From NCBI GenBank assembly GCA_963930775.1, contig OZ005692.1, positions 3,954,135-4,018,134 of the forward strand: 64,000 nt of DNA, written 5' to 3'. Origin of the DNA: Cliona cf. orientalis. Lineage: Eukaryota; Porifera; Demospongiae; Clionaida; Clionaidae. The notes beneath the pieces were generated by a model. That model worked only from the letters and a program-made list of their open reading frames with translations, was not told the DNA's origin and searched no databases. Positions within the stretch are counted from its first letter, which is position 1; each line of letters begins with the position of its first letter. A program made the translations under genes and the position numbers. Below, in pieces: positions 12,474-24,131 of the stretch.

Positions 12474-13215
12474 CACTTCTATGATAAACATTCTTCAAAG
12501 ATAACTGATTATCTACAGAAGTTTGACGAAGAATTCAATGATGTATTGCAAAACAAAGCACATCAAATGCAGGAAGTAAGTGGTACCAATCAACCTGAAG
12601 TAAATATTCACTATATTATACCATGCCATGATGGTCTTATAAAACTCGGATCCAGGGTCCACTAGCTATAATATTATATTGCCCCCCCCCCCCCCCCCCC
12701 AAAATGCCCTGCTATAATTTAAAATTAATTTTGTTGAATTCGAGTGCTATAAGCACTGTTACAATCCAGCTAGCCTGCGGATGTGGTAAGATAGCTTAAA
12801 AACTGCTTACTTCCCTTTTCAACATTTTCTTGGGAAACAAAAGTAATTATCTTAAAAAGCTTCCAAAGGAACTGAAACAAAAGTAATTATCTTAAAAAGC
12901 TTCCAAAGGAACTTGGAATACAGCCACTAATGTCGTGTGTGGACGTTAATTTTGTCCCTGGATCAAACCCAAGCTATAATAATTATTATTATTAATACTC
13001 ATCAACAAATTAATGTATCACTGCTGCAGCTCAAGAAAGAAATTGATAGTTTAAAGACAAAGATAGCAGATTTAAATAGGAAAAAAGAAGAATTATTGGA
13101 GCGACAGACAGAATTAAATGTGTTATGGGATAACATGGGACTCGTGGTAGATGAAGCAGCACGCAGACGAACCCAAGAAAGAAAAAGCCAGAGGGTAGAT
13201 AATAGTGATGAATGA
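12474..13215 (+). CDS. Coiled-coil protein, last two exons (family unknown)
   Basis: Two exons are supported. The first, 12474-12575, follows TGTAG, reads HFYDKHSSKITDYLQKFDEE onward and ends at GAA|GTAAGT. The second begins at 13030 after CTGCAG, is in phase 0, reads LKKEIDSLKTKIADLNRKKE onward and stops at 13213-13215. The second exon shows a heptad pattern over about 40 residues and a basic/acidic tail (RRRTQERKSQ). This is a C-terminal fragment; earlier exons were not found with confidence. No family was recognised. The intron contains a C19 run (12682-12700) and a 40-bp tandem duplication (12834-12913). A structural or scaffold role is only inferred from the coiled coil. Confidence 0.55.
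12834..12913. repeat. Two perfect tandem copies of a 40-bp unit
   Basis: The 40-bp unit beginning GAAACAAAAGTAATTATC and ending CCAAAGGAACT occurs twice without mismatch (12834-12873, 12874-12913) inside the intron of the coiled-coil gene. The identity implies a recent slippage or duplication event, or an assembly duplication. Confidence 0.85.
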
Positions 13216-13286
13216 ATTGCAAAGCACATTTTAAGTTACCATTGTAAATTTGATGACAATAATGTTTATGAGCCAAACTATAATTA

Positions 13287-13680
13287 CCGTAGAAACTGGT
13301 TGTTAAGCGCTGCTCGCTGTTAAGCGCATACTTTTTATTAAGCGCATAGTTTTGTGCGAGCTTTACCGCTCTTTGTTAGGCGCATATGCCCAGCAAGCCA
13401 GCTGAACGATAGCCTCGAACGACGAACGATCGGTTACATGAGCTCAGAATGAAGGCTAGAAGTAGGCCGGAGAAGAAGACGTCGAAAATTACGCTCTCTG
13501 GTCGCTTCTTGGCCACCATTGTAGGCCTTTCTACCCTCGACACGTTCTTTACGCACGCCCCACCTACCGTGTTTTAATCAAGCGCATGCTTCCTGTTAAG
13601 CGCATACTTTTTATTAAGCGCATATTTTCTTGCTGCTGCGTGTTATAAGCGCATGCGCTTAACAACCAGTTTCTAATGAT
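13287..13680. mobile_element. MITE, TTAAGCGCAT family, TA|CCGTAGAAACTGG ends
   Basis: The element starts TA|CCGTAGAAACTGG. A perfect 21-bp terminal inverted repeat (13290-13310 and 13655-13675; TAGAAACTGG...TTAAGCGC) follows. The interior repeats TTAAGCGCATACTTTTTATT-like units in both orientations. The outer right end is degraded (TAATGAT instead of TACGGTA). A second, partial copy of the same family ends at 54244 with an intact CTACGG|TA terminus, and a remnant lies near 55920-56005. Confidence 0.75.
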
Positions 13681-13683
13681 CTT

Positions 13684-13695
13684 TGCGCATGCGCA
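13684..13695. promoter_or_regulatory. NRF1-like palindrome upstream of an orphan exon
   Basis: TGCGCATGCGCA is a 12-bp perfect palindrome matching the NRF1 core (GCGCATGCGC). It lies 75 bp upstream of the ATG at 13770 in a locally GC-rich stretch. NRF1 sites are typical of promoters of housekeeping and mitochondrial genes in animals. The MITE immediately upstream contains a similar string at about 13650, so chance or element origin is possible. Confidence 0.4.
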
Positions 13696-13769
13696 CGGCG
13701 TACGTGGGGGCGTGGCCTGGGAGGAGGCTATAGACCTTTGAACTTTCCGGTACAGCATGGTGCCATACA

Positions 13770-13880
13770 ATGAACAGGACGGTGAGCGGTGCTGATCGAC
13801 TCTACAGGACTGTGCAGCAGCTGTATAGGGCAGTACTACTGGTCAACGAATCTAGACTCTTTTCTTACGACATGGAGCAG
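13770..13880 (+). CDS. Putative first exon of an unidentified gene
   Basis: From ATG at 13770 the frame reads MNRTVSGADRLYRTVQQLYR, followed by a short Leu-rich segment ending YDMEQ, and meets a CAG|GTACTG donor at 13880 in phase 0. The context (NRF1-like palindrome, GC-rich DNA upstream) suits a first exon. The next exon was not found. The ISL2EU transposon begins only 200 bp downstream and may have been inserted into this gene's first intron. The family is unknown; the exon could also be a chance frame. Confidence 0.35.
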
Positions 13881-14087
13881 GTACTGGTCGTGCATGGGGT
13901 GCTGAAATTGGTCACTACCAGGATAGACATTTTTGTTTTTAAATATACAATATGCCAAAGCCATATGATCAAACCCACTATTTAATATTAAATTTTCATA
14001 ATAATTATTATGCACCTGTCAATGGTTTGCCCCACTACCCCTACATGGGGCCCGGCGATGTGGGGCAAGGTGGGGATTATTCCTCTC

Positions 14088-14558
14088 GAATAGTCCTTTT
14101 CGTTTTAACAAAAAAATGTATGCAATGCAATTATTGCACGTAGAGCTGCATCCGGAGTACGTTTAAGCCGCGCCCAACGCCCACTTCACATACATTTATA
14201 TGTAAATATGGCTGTACTATAGAGCGCATGCACAACGTGGTATAACCGGATATCCCAATACAACGAATACCACATGAAACTTCAATCTTTCGTTGACCTT
14301 GTCCAAGTTGTCCGACCTTCTGATCGCGATCCTGCGCGGAGAAACAGCCGTTCCAAGTCGGGCGCTTCTGGACCTGTGATCGTGCGCTCAAGAATCCGTG
14401 GATACAGCAGGTAACTCATGGTCTTACCTACTGAATGTCGGCTGCTATCAGTGAGTTACAGCGTCTTTGATGCATGTACTAGTGGGTGTAGAGTGTACTG
14501 AGTGAGAAAAGGCATGGATATTCAACAGTCAGGTAATAATAAACTGACTCTCTTTCTT
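14088..14558. repeat. Left terminal inverted repeat of the ISL2EU element
   Basis: This stretch is the reverse complement of about 18698-19161. The match runs from GAATAGTCC through the GATCGCGATCCTGCGCGG region to GACTCTCTTTC. A pyrimidine tract with an 18-C run (14572-14589) and CTCTCT follows and is mirrored by the purine tract at the other end. The same protein-like frame appears in both copies (minus at 14131-14391, plus at 18857-19144) because of the symmetry; it is not taken as a gene. Confidence 0.85.
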
Positions 14559-14643
14559 TCTGTTTGTCCGGCCCCCCCCCCCCCCCCCCGTCTCTTTTTT
14601 CTCTCTCCCTCTCTCCCTCTTCCCCCCCCTCTCTCTAGTTATT

Positions 14644-16802
14644 ATGGCTACCACATCAGGTCACTCTCCTGAAGTGTGTGTAGTCTTGACTGAACAAGAT
14701 ATTCCAGGAGCAGCGCTCAACTATGATCGGCTTGAAACTTGCACTGTTGCTGCATTAAGATGGTGGCTGTTGTGTCGTGGGATCTCTGTACGCACATCTC
14801 TAAAGAAAGCTCAAGTGATTGCTAAGTAAGTATACTGATTTGGAGGACATGATAAGGTACATTAAAATTATTTTATACACATAGGATTCACGAAGTTTTG
14901 AAGCAGAAATTAGATATCGTCGATGTAGATGGTTCATACCTTTATAGAAAGGAACAGCAACTTATTTCCCAAGGCATTAACACTCTACCCCTCTCTCTAC
15001 CATCACAACCGTTAACAGGGTGGGAAATTGTCTCTGCCGACAACTATATGGAGAAAAATGTACCAAAAGTAATGCCAGGTAAACATGTATGTGCATATTA
15101 TTATTATTATGGTATTGTACACATGTTCCACATGGATGTCCTCCTGTCCTGTTACACAACAGATCACCTGGTTACATTATCGGCCATCCGACTACACATC
15201 TGGACAGGGGTTGGGCACCCATGTGGAACAAACATTCATGTACATGTACAGCTTGTAATTTAATGTTATGTACACATTTAGGACTTCTCTATACCTACTT
15301 GGCTAAAGAGTGTGAAAGGTTGACAGGACATGGAGCGTTCCGTGCCCTCCAGAGAGGGTACATACATTGGGCATCTGGACGTCTCTCTCAGATCGAAGTA
15401 AACTGCCAACACCCAAAATTTTGCCACGTACGGTGTAGCATGACACCTTCTATGAAAAGTGGAGTCTATCATGTTTACGTCCTTCTGGGAAGAGAAGGAG
15501 AACTGGCAACCATTGAAAAGGCAACTTGTCAATGTGCTGCTGGGTAAGTTTTGATGAGTTATTCTGTTTCTTAATTTAACTGTTCCTTGATATTGTCACA
15601 GAATTTCAGCATCATGTACCCATGTATCAGGCCTATTGCATGCCTTGGTATCAGTTTCTCAGGAACCGTTTGTAGCCACCATGGGAGCATCGGAGATGGA
15701 GGATGACGAAGCACCTCTGCCCATCACCTCCTATGCTTGTCAGTGGAAAGCACCCCGTAAAAGGAAAGAGAGTGATGCCAGAATTTCAGATCTCACATTT
15801 GAGAAACACATTTACGGCCGTGAAAGAAAGCATCATCTCAATCCCATCAAAGATTTTGATCCACGACCTCCAGAGTTTAGAGGGTCATTAAGCGTACGCT
15901 TACCTGATTTCCTGCAGAAAGTGAGGGGAAAGGCACTAGGGATTTCTGTCCTGGCTGATTCTACTTCTCAGGTATGGTCTGATGATGTCATCAAAGATTC
16001 TGGCTTTAACTTACCAAGCAAGGGACAGTTATCGGAAGGGGTAGCTTCTTTTATTGAGAGTTTAAAAGTATCTGAAGATAAAATTAGAGAAATAGAGAGG
16101 AGTACACAAGACCAGCATAGATCTCCAGCTTGGTTCAATGCTCGCAGATATCGCCTCACTGCCTCCATGTTTGGTGAGGTACTTCGTCGCCGTGTGGATA
16201 CCCCACCTGATGCATTAGTGCTTCGTATTATTGAGCCTAAGCAGTTTGTATCACCGAGTACGGAATATGGCAAAAAGATGGAGACTACTGCATTGGAGAA
16301 GTATAAAGCATACAAAAATGATCAAACAATCACAGTGTGTAGTACTGGGTTTATGATCTATAAGGAAAAGCCTTATCTTGGAGCGACTCCTGATGCATGC
16401 GTCCATGACCCAAACAGGAAAGAGCAGTATGGATTGATTGAGATCAAATGCCCGTACAAATATCGCAACGTAACTCCTGAAGACGCATGCTTAAATTCTG
16501 ACTTTTGTTCTACTATATGTACGCAAGCAGGTACCAAAATAATAAGACTTAAACAAAATCATCCATACTACTCACAAATACAAGGACAACTAGCAATCTC
16601 AGGAAGAAAATGGTGTGATTTTGTAATATACACCCTCAAAGGCATCTCTGTTGAAACAATCGCTTACGATGAACATTTCTGGAATGATAGATTATTACCC
16701 AAACTGGTCGGATTTTATGAAAACTGTGTAGCTCCAGAAATAGTATCACCTGTTCACCTAGTAGGCATGCGTATACGTGATTTAAGATTGATGCCAGGTT
16801 AA
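14644..16802 (+). CDS. SWIM zinc-finger / YqaJ-type nuclease protein of ISL2EU element
   Basis: There are four exons: 14644-14825, 14885-15078, 15282-15543 and 15602-16802. All have GT-AG borders and consistent phases, giving 612 residues. The N-terminal part has a SAP-like stretch (ALRWWLLCRGISVRTSLKKA). The exon 3/4 junction completes a SWIM zinc finger (CQC...CTH). The C-terminal half is a YqaJ/lambda-exonuclease-like PD-(D/E)XK domain: SPAWFNARRYRLTAS, an E in STEYGKKME, GATPDA, LIEIKCP and QIQGQL, so the catalytic D, E-x-K and Q are present. YqaJ proteins are phage-type recombination exonucleases; here the protein presumably assists transposition or repair of the element. It converges on the transposase gene. 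No disabling mutation was seen. Confidence 0.8.
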
Positions 16803-16856
16803 TGTTATTGATAATAAATTTATTGTTGCTATGATGATATTATTATAATTTTCTAA

Positions 16857-18500
16857 TTAAATTTCTTCATCACTTAGTTCTGTGTCAGCATCATAATCGG
16901 ACTCCTCATTAGTTAAGTTGGCAAAGTATGTGTCGACTTCATCCATATCACCTGACGGTGGAGGAATAAGAACCGGCTGAAAGTTGACTAGCCATGCACA
17001 CACCTGTACAATCTGGTTTGCAATCCTCGACATTGAAAGTGGTAAAGTTCCTTTTAGTATGGTAAAGTTCTTTATCCTCCCGATGGCTCTTTCTACGTGT
17101 ATTCTAACAGACGCAATTTTGCGACCTTTTCTGACATCCTCTGCTGAAAGTTGGGCCCGACCCTCCATAAAGGGAGGAATATTAAGTTTAATACCATGAG
17201 GTGCAAGTTGGTCACTGATGGTAAAGCCCCTGTCTGCCATTATCGAGACTCCTGTTTTTCCACTCAATGATTCTATGAATCCCGAGACACGTGTGAGTTC
17301 TACATCTGAAATGGACCCTACATAGAGTGGGGATACGAAAGATATAGCACCATTTGGTGTACAAGCAACAATAAACTTTGCTGTATTGTGGTGCTTATAG
17401 TTTGACCACGTAGAAGACTGATACTGTAGATCACATGGTGTTTCGATAAAGATTTCAGAAGCATCAATTATCGCGTATGTGTCGGGAAATTTCTCGCGAA
17501 ATGCTTCTGGTAGAGTACGCTTGACTTGCTCTAGAGTTGGTGTCCACTGTAGCTCAGAAAGATGCTTGTGCAAGAAGGAGATCCAGGTTATGAAGTACTT
17601 GGAAACAGTAGAGGCAGCTATACCAAAACGCAAAGCAATATCTTTTTCACGAAGATTGAGTCGTAGTTTTATCAGTGTGACAAAAAACTGATTTAGTGGA
17701 TCGAGCTTAGTTTTCCTCTTTCTACTGACTGTCTCCTTGCTCCCCCAGTATTCCAAGTGATTCACGACAGGACCAAGAAAATCAAAAAAGGTAAGCAACA
17801 TGTCGTATGATTGGAATCCAGTGTAAAAATGAACAAGGGAATCGTTATGGGCGATGACACTCAGTCGAAAGGGTTTTGACGTACAAGAAATTTGTCGATG
17901 AAGAGCCTTGTTTTCTATCTCGAGTGCTTCGATCCTTGCAACCAGGGCAGTGTGGACTATCACATTAGTGGAGGATTCGTTAGCATAACTTCCAGATATT
18001 CCAGAGGTGTCTAGTGTAGAGTCTTCACTACATTCACTGGGTAGTTCGTGTACACTGTAATCACTTAAAAGAACTTCTCCAATGGGAGTAGATAGAGCTG
18101 TACTGGCACCAAAATCCTCTTCGTCACTACGATCACTCGATGTACGTGTCGTTGCGGGACTTGTACTATATTGCAAATGACGTTTAGCACTTGGACCAGC
18201 TTTACTACCAGTGTCGGCACTTTTTCTCTTTGCTGCTCTTTGCCCTCTGGCTGTCCATATCTTTTTGGGTGACCTAAACCTTTTCCCAAGATACAATGAA
18301 GGTAGCTGGGTACAATCACCATTGGGAAAATGTTCGCTACAAACTCTGTGATGGTCAGCCACTTCAGATTCGGTAAGACCAAGGGCCAACAGCCACTGCT
18401 TACGTTTAACTGGTTCGCTTTTAGGAGGAAACCGATGAAATGATACCCCAGATGCGCGATGCTTACTGGTACGACTGCATACGAGACAAGTAGAAGGCAT
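16857..18500 (-). CDS. THAP-domain DDE transposase of ISL2EU element
   Basis: A single 547-residue frame starts with a THAP zinc finger: C-x2-C (CLVC) near residue 5, FHRFPPKS, then VCSEHF completing C2CH. A Ser/Lys-rich linker and a short heptad region follow, then a helix-turn-helix-like segment ([20 protein letters not shown]). The C-terminal catalytic domain is of the DDE_Tnp_4 kind: IDASE supplies the first D, MADRGF the second D, and [12 protein letters not shown] the E. All three acidic residues are present. The gene is intronless with an acidic C-terminus. It would bind the terminal repeats through the THAP domain and cut the ends. The THAP finger separates it from Tc1-type enzymes and from the other transposase in this window. 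Confidence 0.85.
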   Translation of the reverse strand: MPSTCLVCSRTSKHRASGVSFHRFPPKSEPVKRKQWLLALGLTESEVADHHRVCSEHFPNGDCTQLPSLYLGKRFRSPKKIWTARGQRAAKRKSADTGSKAGPSAKRHLQYSTSPATTRTSSDRSDEEDFGASTALSTPIGEVLLSDYSVHELPSECSEDSTLDTSGISGSYANESSTNVIVHTALVARIEALEIENKALHRQISCTSKPFRLSVIAHNDSLVHFYTGFQSYDMLLTFFDFLGPVVNHLEYWGSKETVSRKRKTKLDPLNQFFVTLIKLRLNLREKDIALRFGIAASTVSKYFITWISFLHKHLSELQWTPTLEQVKRTLPEAFREKFPDTYAIIDASEIFIETPCDLQYQSSTWSNYKHHNTAKFIVACTPNGAISFVSPLYVGSISDVELTRVSGFIESLSGKTGVSIMADRGFTISDQLAPHGIKLNIPPFMEGRAQLSAEDVRKGRKIASVRIHVERAIGRIKNFTILKGTLPLSMSRIANQIVQVCAWLVNFQPVLIPPPSGDMDEVDTYFANLTNEESDYDADTELSDEEI

Positions 18501-18571
18501 TGCAATCTGTCTGTATGTATGGAGGGGGGAGGGGGATGGAGGGAGGGAGGGGGGAGAGGGGGAAAGGGGGG

Positions 18572-18696
<125 letters not shown>

Positions 18697-18697
18697 A

Positions 18698-19161
18698 GAA
18701 AGAGTCAGTTATTACCTGACTGTTGAATATCCATGCCTTTTCTCACTCAGTACACTCTACACCCACTAGTACATGCATCAAAGACGCTGTAACTCACTGA
18801 TAGCAGCCGACATTCAGTAGGTAAGACCATGAGTTACCTACTGTATCCACGGATTCTTGAGCGCACGATCACAGGTCCAGAAGCGCCCGACTTGGAACGG
18901 CTGTTTCTCCGCGCAGGATCGCGATCAGAAGGTCGGACAACTTGGACAAGGTCAACGAAAGATTGAAGTTTCATGTGGTATTCGTTGTATTGGGATATCC
19001 GGTTATACCACGTTGTGCATGCGCTCTATAGTACAGCCATATTTACATATAAATGTATGTGAAGTGGGCGTTGGGCGCGGCTTAAACGTACTCCGGATGC
19101 AGCTCTACGTGCAATATTCAATAATTGCATTCCTCAGCTCTTAAAACGAAAAGGACTATTC
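18698..19161. repeat. Right terminal inverted repeat of the ISL2EU element
   Basis: This is the reverse complement of the left repeat, running from GAAAGAGTCAG to the terminal AAAACGAAAAGGACTATTC. It differs from the left copy by small indels, for example near 19105-19140 (TTCAATAATTGCATTCC region). Confidence 0.85.
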
Positions 19162-19271
19162 AATAAGGCCCCCGATAGTACCCCTGGGGCATTTCAAGCT
19201 TTGGGCGCTAATTTTATTTCGTTCAAGCGTGGAAACAAGTCAGTCAGAGTGCGTACAGGCGATCAATAATA

Positions 19272-19477
19272 CCGTATAGCGGGAAATTTTCGAGGGAGAA
19301 AACTTTCGCGGATCAGTAGGAAAGGAGCATTTCGCGGAGAAAACTTTCGCGGAATGTTAAAACTGGTCGCATAATGGGTGTGGCATGCCTAGAATTTCGT
19401 GGAGAAAACTTTCGCGGATGGTGGGAAATCGCGAAATTCGTGAAAGTTTTCTCCCTCGAAAGTTTCCCGCTATACGG
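19272..19477. mobile_element. MITE, TTTCGCGG family, TA|CCGTATAGCGGG ends
   Basis: This 206-bp element is flanked by TA on both sides. Its ends CCGTATAGCGGGAAA and TTTCCCGCTATACGG are complementary, extending to CGAGGGAG/CTCCCTCG. The interior repeats GAGAAAACTTTCGCGG several times. It is the best-preserved member of a family with further copies at 48303-48522 and 56255-56457 and degraded ones at 24513-24703 and 63224-63348. Confidence 0.85.
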
Positions 19478-20241
19478 TACATTGAGCATATTATAATATT
19501 ATTATAATAACATGCATTCAAATATCTATGATGCATTAAATCCAATAAAATTTAATAGGAGGAGCCCCATCAATCAGGTGAACCTCCTCATATTTGCTAT
19601 TTGGGAACCATTAATCTTTTATCATTGGCCATAGGTTGGGTTTTGATTGAGACATTCCATGAAAACTGGACCACAGTAGCTGCATAGTAGTACAGGTGCA
19701 TATGGTAAATGGTCGTCAATATTATAGCGTGTATTGCAGGGAGACTGAGTCTGAGACCATAGGGGAGGGGAATGTATAATCTACGATTAAAGCAACCTTG
19801 GACACGTCAACAAACTGTGCATGCTCCGTATTGGAGCATTGCATAATATTGTATGTGTGGTGTGAGCCTGGTGATCCGGACATGACTTCAACCTGCCATG
19901 TACTAGACTGAATAGGGGAATACCCCCAGAGTATGAGCTCACCAAACAAATTGAACTGAGAGAATCAGAATTCATAATCTTGAGCTCTCTGTTGGTCCCA
20001 ACATCCTGTAATGCATTTTGAAACGGTCTTCACAGCGATTTCATCATAATTTACAAATTTTTTTGTGGATTGGATGTACATGTAATAGTTTTAAATGATT
20101 ACAAATTGAGCAGCTTTCTAGAACTTGACAATAATTATTGGTGTATTTGGCCCTGTACCATATTATTGTATAGGACACTCAAGTTTAGACTCATAGCTAG
20201 TCTACCATAAACGAAAGGTCTCAGCGGTTGCCAAGGCAAAC

Positions 20242-22296
20242 ATGGCAGCTAGGCTGGAGTATGTCATTAGCAGCAAATCAACAGAAAATTTTAATGGTTG
20301 TGTACTATGATGAAACACTCTGTGTGTGGTATCAATAATGGTAATGGTGCTTGCATGATTGCTTTGTTTGTCATAATAATTATTGTATTATCCATCTTTA
20401 TAGGGTGGTGGAGCTGTACAGACTGCTATCACAACCAAGCTACAAGAATCACTAAAGGTATGGGCTTTTTGTACCTCCGTATTCACTGGTAAGATCAGAG
20501 CAAGGGGTCATCTACACATTCGATGTATAATATTATACGTGTAGTACAGCATACCAGCTGAACAAGTGCATGTGCTCAGTGAAATTGGCCATGCTATATA
20601 CATGTGTAATGATACCTGGAGTCATGCAGCAGTGATGGTTCTGTAATCTGTGATACACTTTAATGCAAGATATTATGATCATGAGGTGCTTGGTGTAGTC
20701 TTTTGTAATTTCGTATCTTGGTGGCAAGCAATCACGAGTACTCAATGCTGCCATAATCTTGAAAAGCGATGATCGTGTTCACAATTGGCCATGCATGATA
20801 TGGTTAATAGATCAATGACTGGTATACAGTCGAGCCTCCGATAACGGACCCTCCGAGAAGCGGACAACCTCTCTACAGCGGACAAGTGCCGTGTTACCGA
20901 TTGAATTTAGCATAGTTATAGTACATTAGCAACCTCCGAGAAGCGGACGCTTCTCGATTCCGGACAGCGGACAAGATCCGAGCTCCCAACGTGACTTTTC
21001 AATGCAAAACTGCCTCTAAATAGCGGACATCCGGAAACCACGCCCTTAAATTAACGCTGCCACGCCCACCTTTGTCGCAATCTAGGCGGTCGCGATATTA
21101 TACTGTATGCGCGATAATAATATTAGCCTTGAATCTAAATAACGATTTTGGAGTAGTCAGTACTTCAGAAACAAAAAAATTCAGCCTGTGCTATTGATAC
21201 TGAAAACAGAACATACCAACCACTTGATTATTGTCTCTACTGCTCTTATTATGCATTTCAGTGCATTTACTAACTTGTTAAGGATGATAATACAATCAAA
21301 ATGGGTTGAAAAATCATGAACCTCCGAGATAGGGACAACCTCCGAGCAAAGGACAAGAGGCCCGTTCCCAAAGTGTTCTTTGTTCGGAGGCTCGACTGTA
21401 TTGTTAATTTCTGCAGCCCTCCCATCTGGAAGTGATCAATGAGAGCAACATGCACAATGTCCCCAAAGGTAGGACCGGTTATGTGTGTGTGTGTGTGTGT
21501 ACCAGCTAATTGTCCCTCACGGTCCATGATATTCTTGTTGCAGGTGCCGAAACTCATTTCAAAGTGGTGGTTGTGTCCGAAAACTTTCAAGGAATGCCCC
21601 TCATAAAGGTCAGTGCATCTTCACTCTGTCCTTCCCCCCCCCCCCCACCACCACCAAGCTTTCGTATCGTTGTAGGATAATACTTTTTTATATTGTGTTA
21701 CAGCGTCATAGAGTTGTAATGGACACACTGAAAGTTGAGATGGAGGGTCCAGTCCATGCTTTGTCCATACAGGTAGGGAACCACTTGTAATCGCGGTTAT
21801 TTTTGCGACCACATAAGTATAATACATACGTGTATAAAATTGCATGGTTCATACCGTATAGCCGGAAATATTGGCGGGCATTAAATTTGGCGGTTGAGCC
21901 CAAAATCGCTATTGAAAGAATATTGGCGGATTTAAATATGGCGGTTCGGTACGGGATCGCCATACGTATATATATGAGTAGGAAATTTTGGCGGATTTTA
22001 ATTTGGCGGTTGTAATAATAGACCGCCAAACCGCCAAATTTAATTCCCCGCCAAATTTTCCGGCTATACGGTACATGTGTCACAGTCACCTACTGCATAT
22101 CTAGCTAATAGTTATTAATAGGGATGACCTCACAATTTTTAAATCTCCGTATAGAAATACATGTACTACAATTAATATTGGGGTTGAGTTTATCATAATA
22201 ATGAAACATTTGCAGGCAAAGACTCCAGAGCAGTGGGAGAAGTGTGGTGGTAAAGTAGCCCAGTCTCCACCATGTCTGGGAGGATCTAAAAGATGA
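20242..22296 (+). CDS. BOLA1: BolA-like protein 1
   Basis: Exons seen are 20404-20457 (GGGAVQTAITTKLQESLK), 21417-21468 (PSHLEVINESNMHNVPK), 21544-21608 (GAETHFKVVVVSENFQGMPL), 21704-21772 (RHRVVMDTLKVEMEGPVHAL) and 22216-22296 (AKTPEQWEKCGG, then SPPCLGG, stop). They have GT-AG borders and phases that join. The order matches BolA: conserved ES-x-MH, HFKVVVVS, the R-H-R helix and the TPEQW...SPPCLGG tail typical of animal BOLA1. BolA-family proteins act with monothiol glutaredoxins in mitochondrial iron-sulphur handling. The first exon is probably at 20242 (MAARLEYVISSKS), a possible mitochondrial leader, but its donor is uncertain: a phase-0 join requires GT at about 20303. Introns 2 and 5 carry MITEs. 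Confidence 0.85.
20827..21398. mobile_element. Pogo/Tigger-like MITE, CAGTCGAGCCTCCGA ends, TA target site
   Basis: This 572-bp element in BOLA1 intron 2 is flanked by TA. It begins CAGTCGAGCCTCCGATAACGG and ends TTCGGAGGCTCGACTG. The interior contains many CCTCCGAGAAGCGGACAA-like units. CAGTCGA-type ends with TA duplication are typical of pogo/Tigger non-autonomous elements of the Tc1/mariner group. There is no coding capacity. Confidence 0.8.
21854..22071. mobile_element. MITE, TTTGGCGG family, TA|CCGTATAGCCGG ends
   Basis: This 218-bp element in BOLA1 intron 5 is bounded by TA. Its ends CCGTATAGCCGGAAA and TTTTCCGGCTATACGG are complementary. The interior repeats AAATTTGGCGGTT and its complement. 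A second copy is in SARS1 intron 3 at 60128-60344. The first ten terminal bases equal those of the TTTCGCGG family, but the interiors differ. Confidence 0.85.
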
Positions 22297-23464
22297 TACT
22301 GTTTGCAGTTACAAAATATTATTTATTCATAATTATTATTTTTCTTCATATGTATATTATATAACACTATCATCATGCTGTCGTGTATGTTCTGGTAAGC
22401 TAAAAGTTGGACTAGTGGCCCACATATTTTTCGTTTGTCAAGTGTATATAGGAAGCTAAAGCATGCAGAAATAAAATGTCCAATTCCACTATACTATGGT
22501 GCTGAAAATGGCCGATGCACAATCGAGTCAAATGACACTATAAGTGTAGCCATATACTCAGTGGAACTGATAATTACCAGCTGGATATAGTACACATACA
22601 TGCAGACAAACGTACAATACTCGGAGTCAATAGGGACAACTTATTTCTAATTTGCATGTACATATACTGTACCGTGTAAGCCTCAAGTTAACTAGTACTA
22701 CCACAATTAATAAAACAAAAAAAACCCAAACAAACTGACATTGTACATGTTGCAGCTAGCTACTCACATGTGTATTATAAGTCATCTACATACATCAATA
22801 CAATGATGTTCTCTCTAGAATCCAATAGGTCGATTGGTTACCTGCAAATGTATGATGTATGTGATAGATAAGGTGGTAAAAGTCCTTATAGCATATTTAT
22901 CAGAACACTGATGGTGTTCAGCTTGTTTTTTTTTTAGTTTCATATTGCTGCAAGCATTATAGAAACTGCAGTGCTAATAGCATCAAACAAACTGTGAAAT
23001 CCCATCATTACACCAACCACAGTACAGAGCCTTAGTTGAGAAGTGCTACGTATGCTAGGTGGCTAGCTCCATTTACCCAGGGTAGGAGAAAAATTTTATT
23101 TTTTAGTTTATACTTAGTGTCACTCACCATGTCTCATCACCCATGCATATTGGTTTTTCCCCTTCTTGGCATCAATACTGTACATTTTCATCTGTCAGTC
23201 CTGTTTTCGTGTCAATGCCTAAAACAAAATTTAATATTAAATTTTAATACAGACAGATAATTGCAACAATTAAAATTAATTATGCCTATAATAAGCGTAA
23301 ATTGCTACACATAATAAATGCATTATTAAGGTCACGAGTAAGCATACCATGCAAGTACCATGACATTGTTTATTCGAATAGAATGCAAGCTAAATTATTA
23401 CAATTTTAAATTATGCACTATTTCTGGTCGAGGTCGTCACACGCTCCATTAAGATTCATTAAAT

Positions 23465-24131
23465 GTGACCGGATTTGGGAAAACCCTCCGTATGGGATCC
23501 GTGCGCGATTCGCGCAATGCGCGTTTTTAGTAGCTCAGGTTAAAATTTGTCAAAGTCCAGATTTTGTCATATACATGTCGAACAACCCTTCTTCTAACTG
23601 TTGCCGTCTTCTACGGAGGCTAGTCGTGCTATACGAAGGCAAAATAAGCCTTCATTTTGACCCACCTAGTCGGCACAGCCACCGTACACGGAGCCCGTTG
23701 CTATGGGCGGTAATTAGAATTCTCTACCTAGATACAGCTAGATTCATCGAACTACTGTACGTTCGCTCACCTTTTTAGCTTCTTGGGCATCTAAGAACAA
23801 TCGTCTGTCGTTGTCAACAACGAAATTCAACTCTTGCTCAATCTTTACGTTCATTTCGAACGGCTCCACCCAGGTCCATTTAATTGATTTCCGGGTCACG
23901 CGTAGTATGCGGAAACGCCATACGCGTGCATAGCAACGCCTTTAGACCGTAATTTCTTGATTATTGGGGGTGTGGCGCGATCGCAAACAAAGCGCTGTAT
24001 CTCAACAACGAAGTGCGCGATCGGCCTAAGACTTGAACACGGGTTAGCTCTATGGTAGAACTTATCAACCATGCATCAAACTCAATTTTCTGAAAAAATC
24101 CCATACGGAGGGTTTTCCCAAATCCGGTCAC
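23465..24131. mobile_element. 667-bp inverted-repeat element, GTGACCGGATTTGGG ends
   Basis: The left end GTGACCGGATTTGGGAAAAC and the right end GTTTTCCCAAATCCGGTCAC are perfect complements; the repeat continues through CCTCCGTATGGGAT, about 34 bp in all. Both sides are flanked by AAAT, a possible target-site duplication. A second, end-less copy of the interior lies at about 56615-56860. Nothing coding is convincing. Confidence 0.7.

Noticed and set aside
14131..14391. 86-codon frame that recurs at 18857-19144 with the same protein sequence
   Set aside because: The two frames are the same DNA in the left and right terminal inverted repeats of the ISL2EU element. Conservation is explained by TIR symmetry, not by coding.
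24010..24110. tRNA-like stretch (GGGTTAGCTCTATGGTAGAAC resembles an A box)
   Set aside because: No acceptable B box (GGTTCGANTCC) or cloverleaf follows, and it lies inside the 23465-24131 inverted-repeat element.
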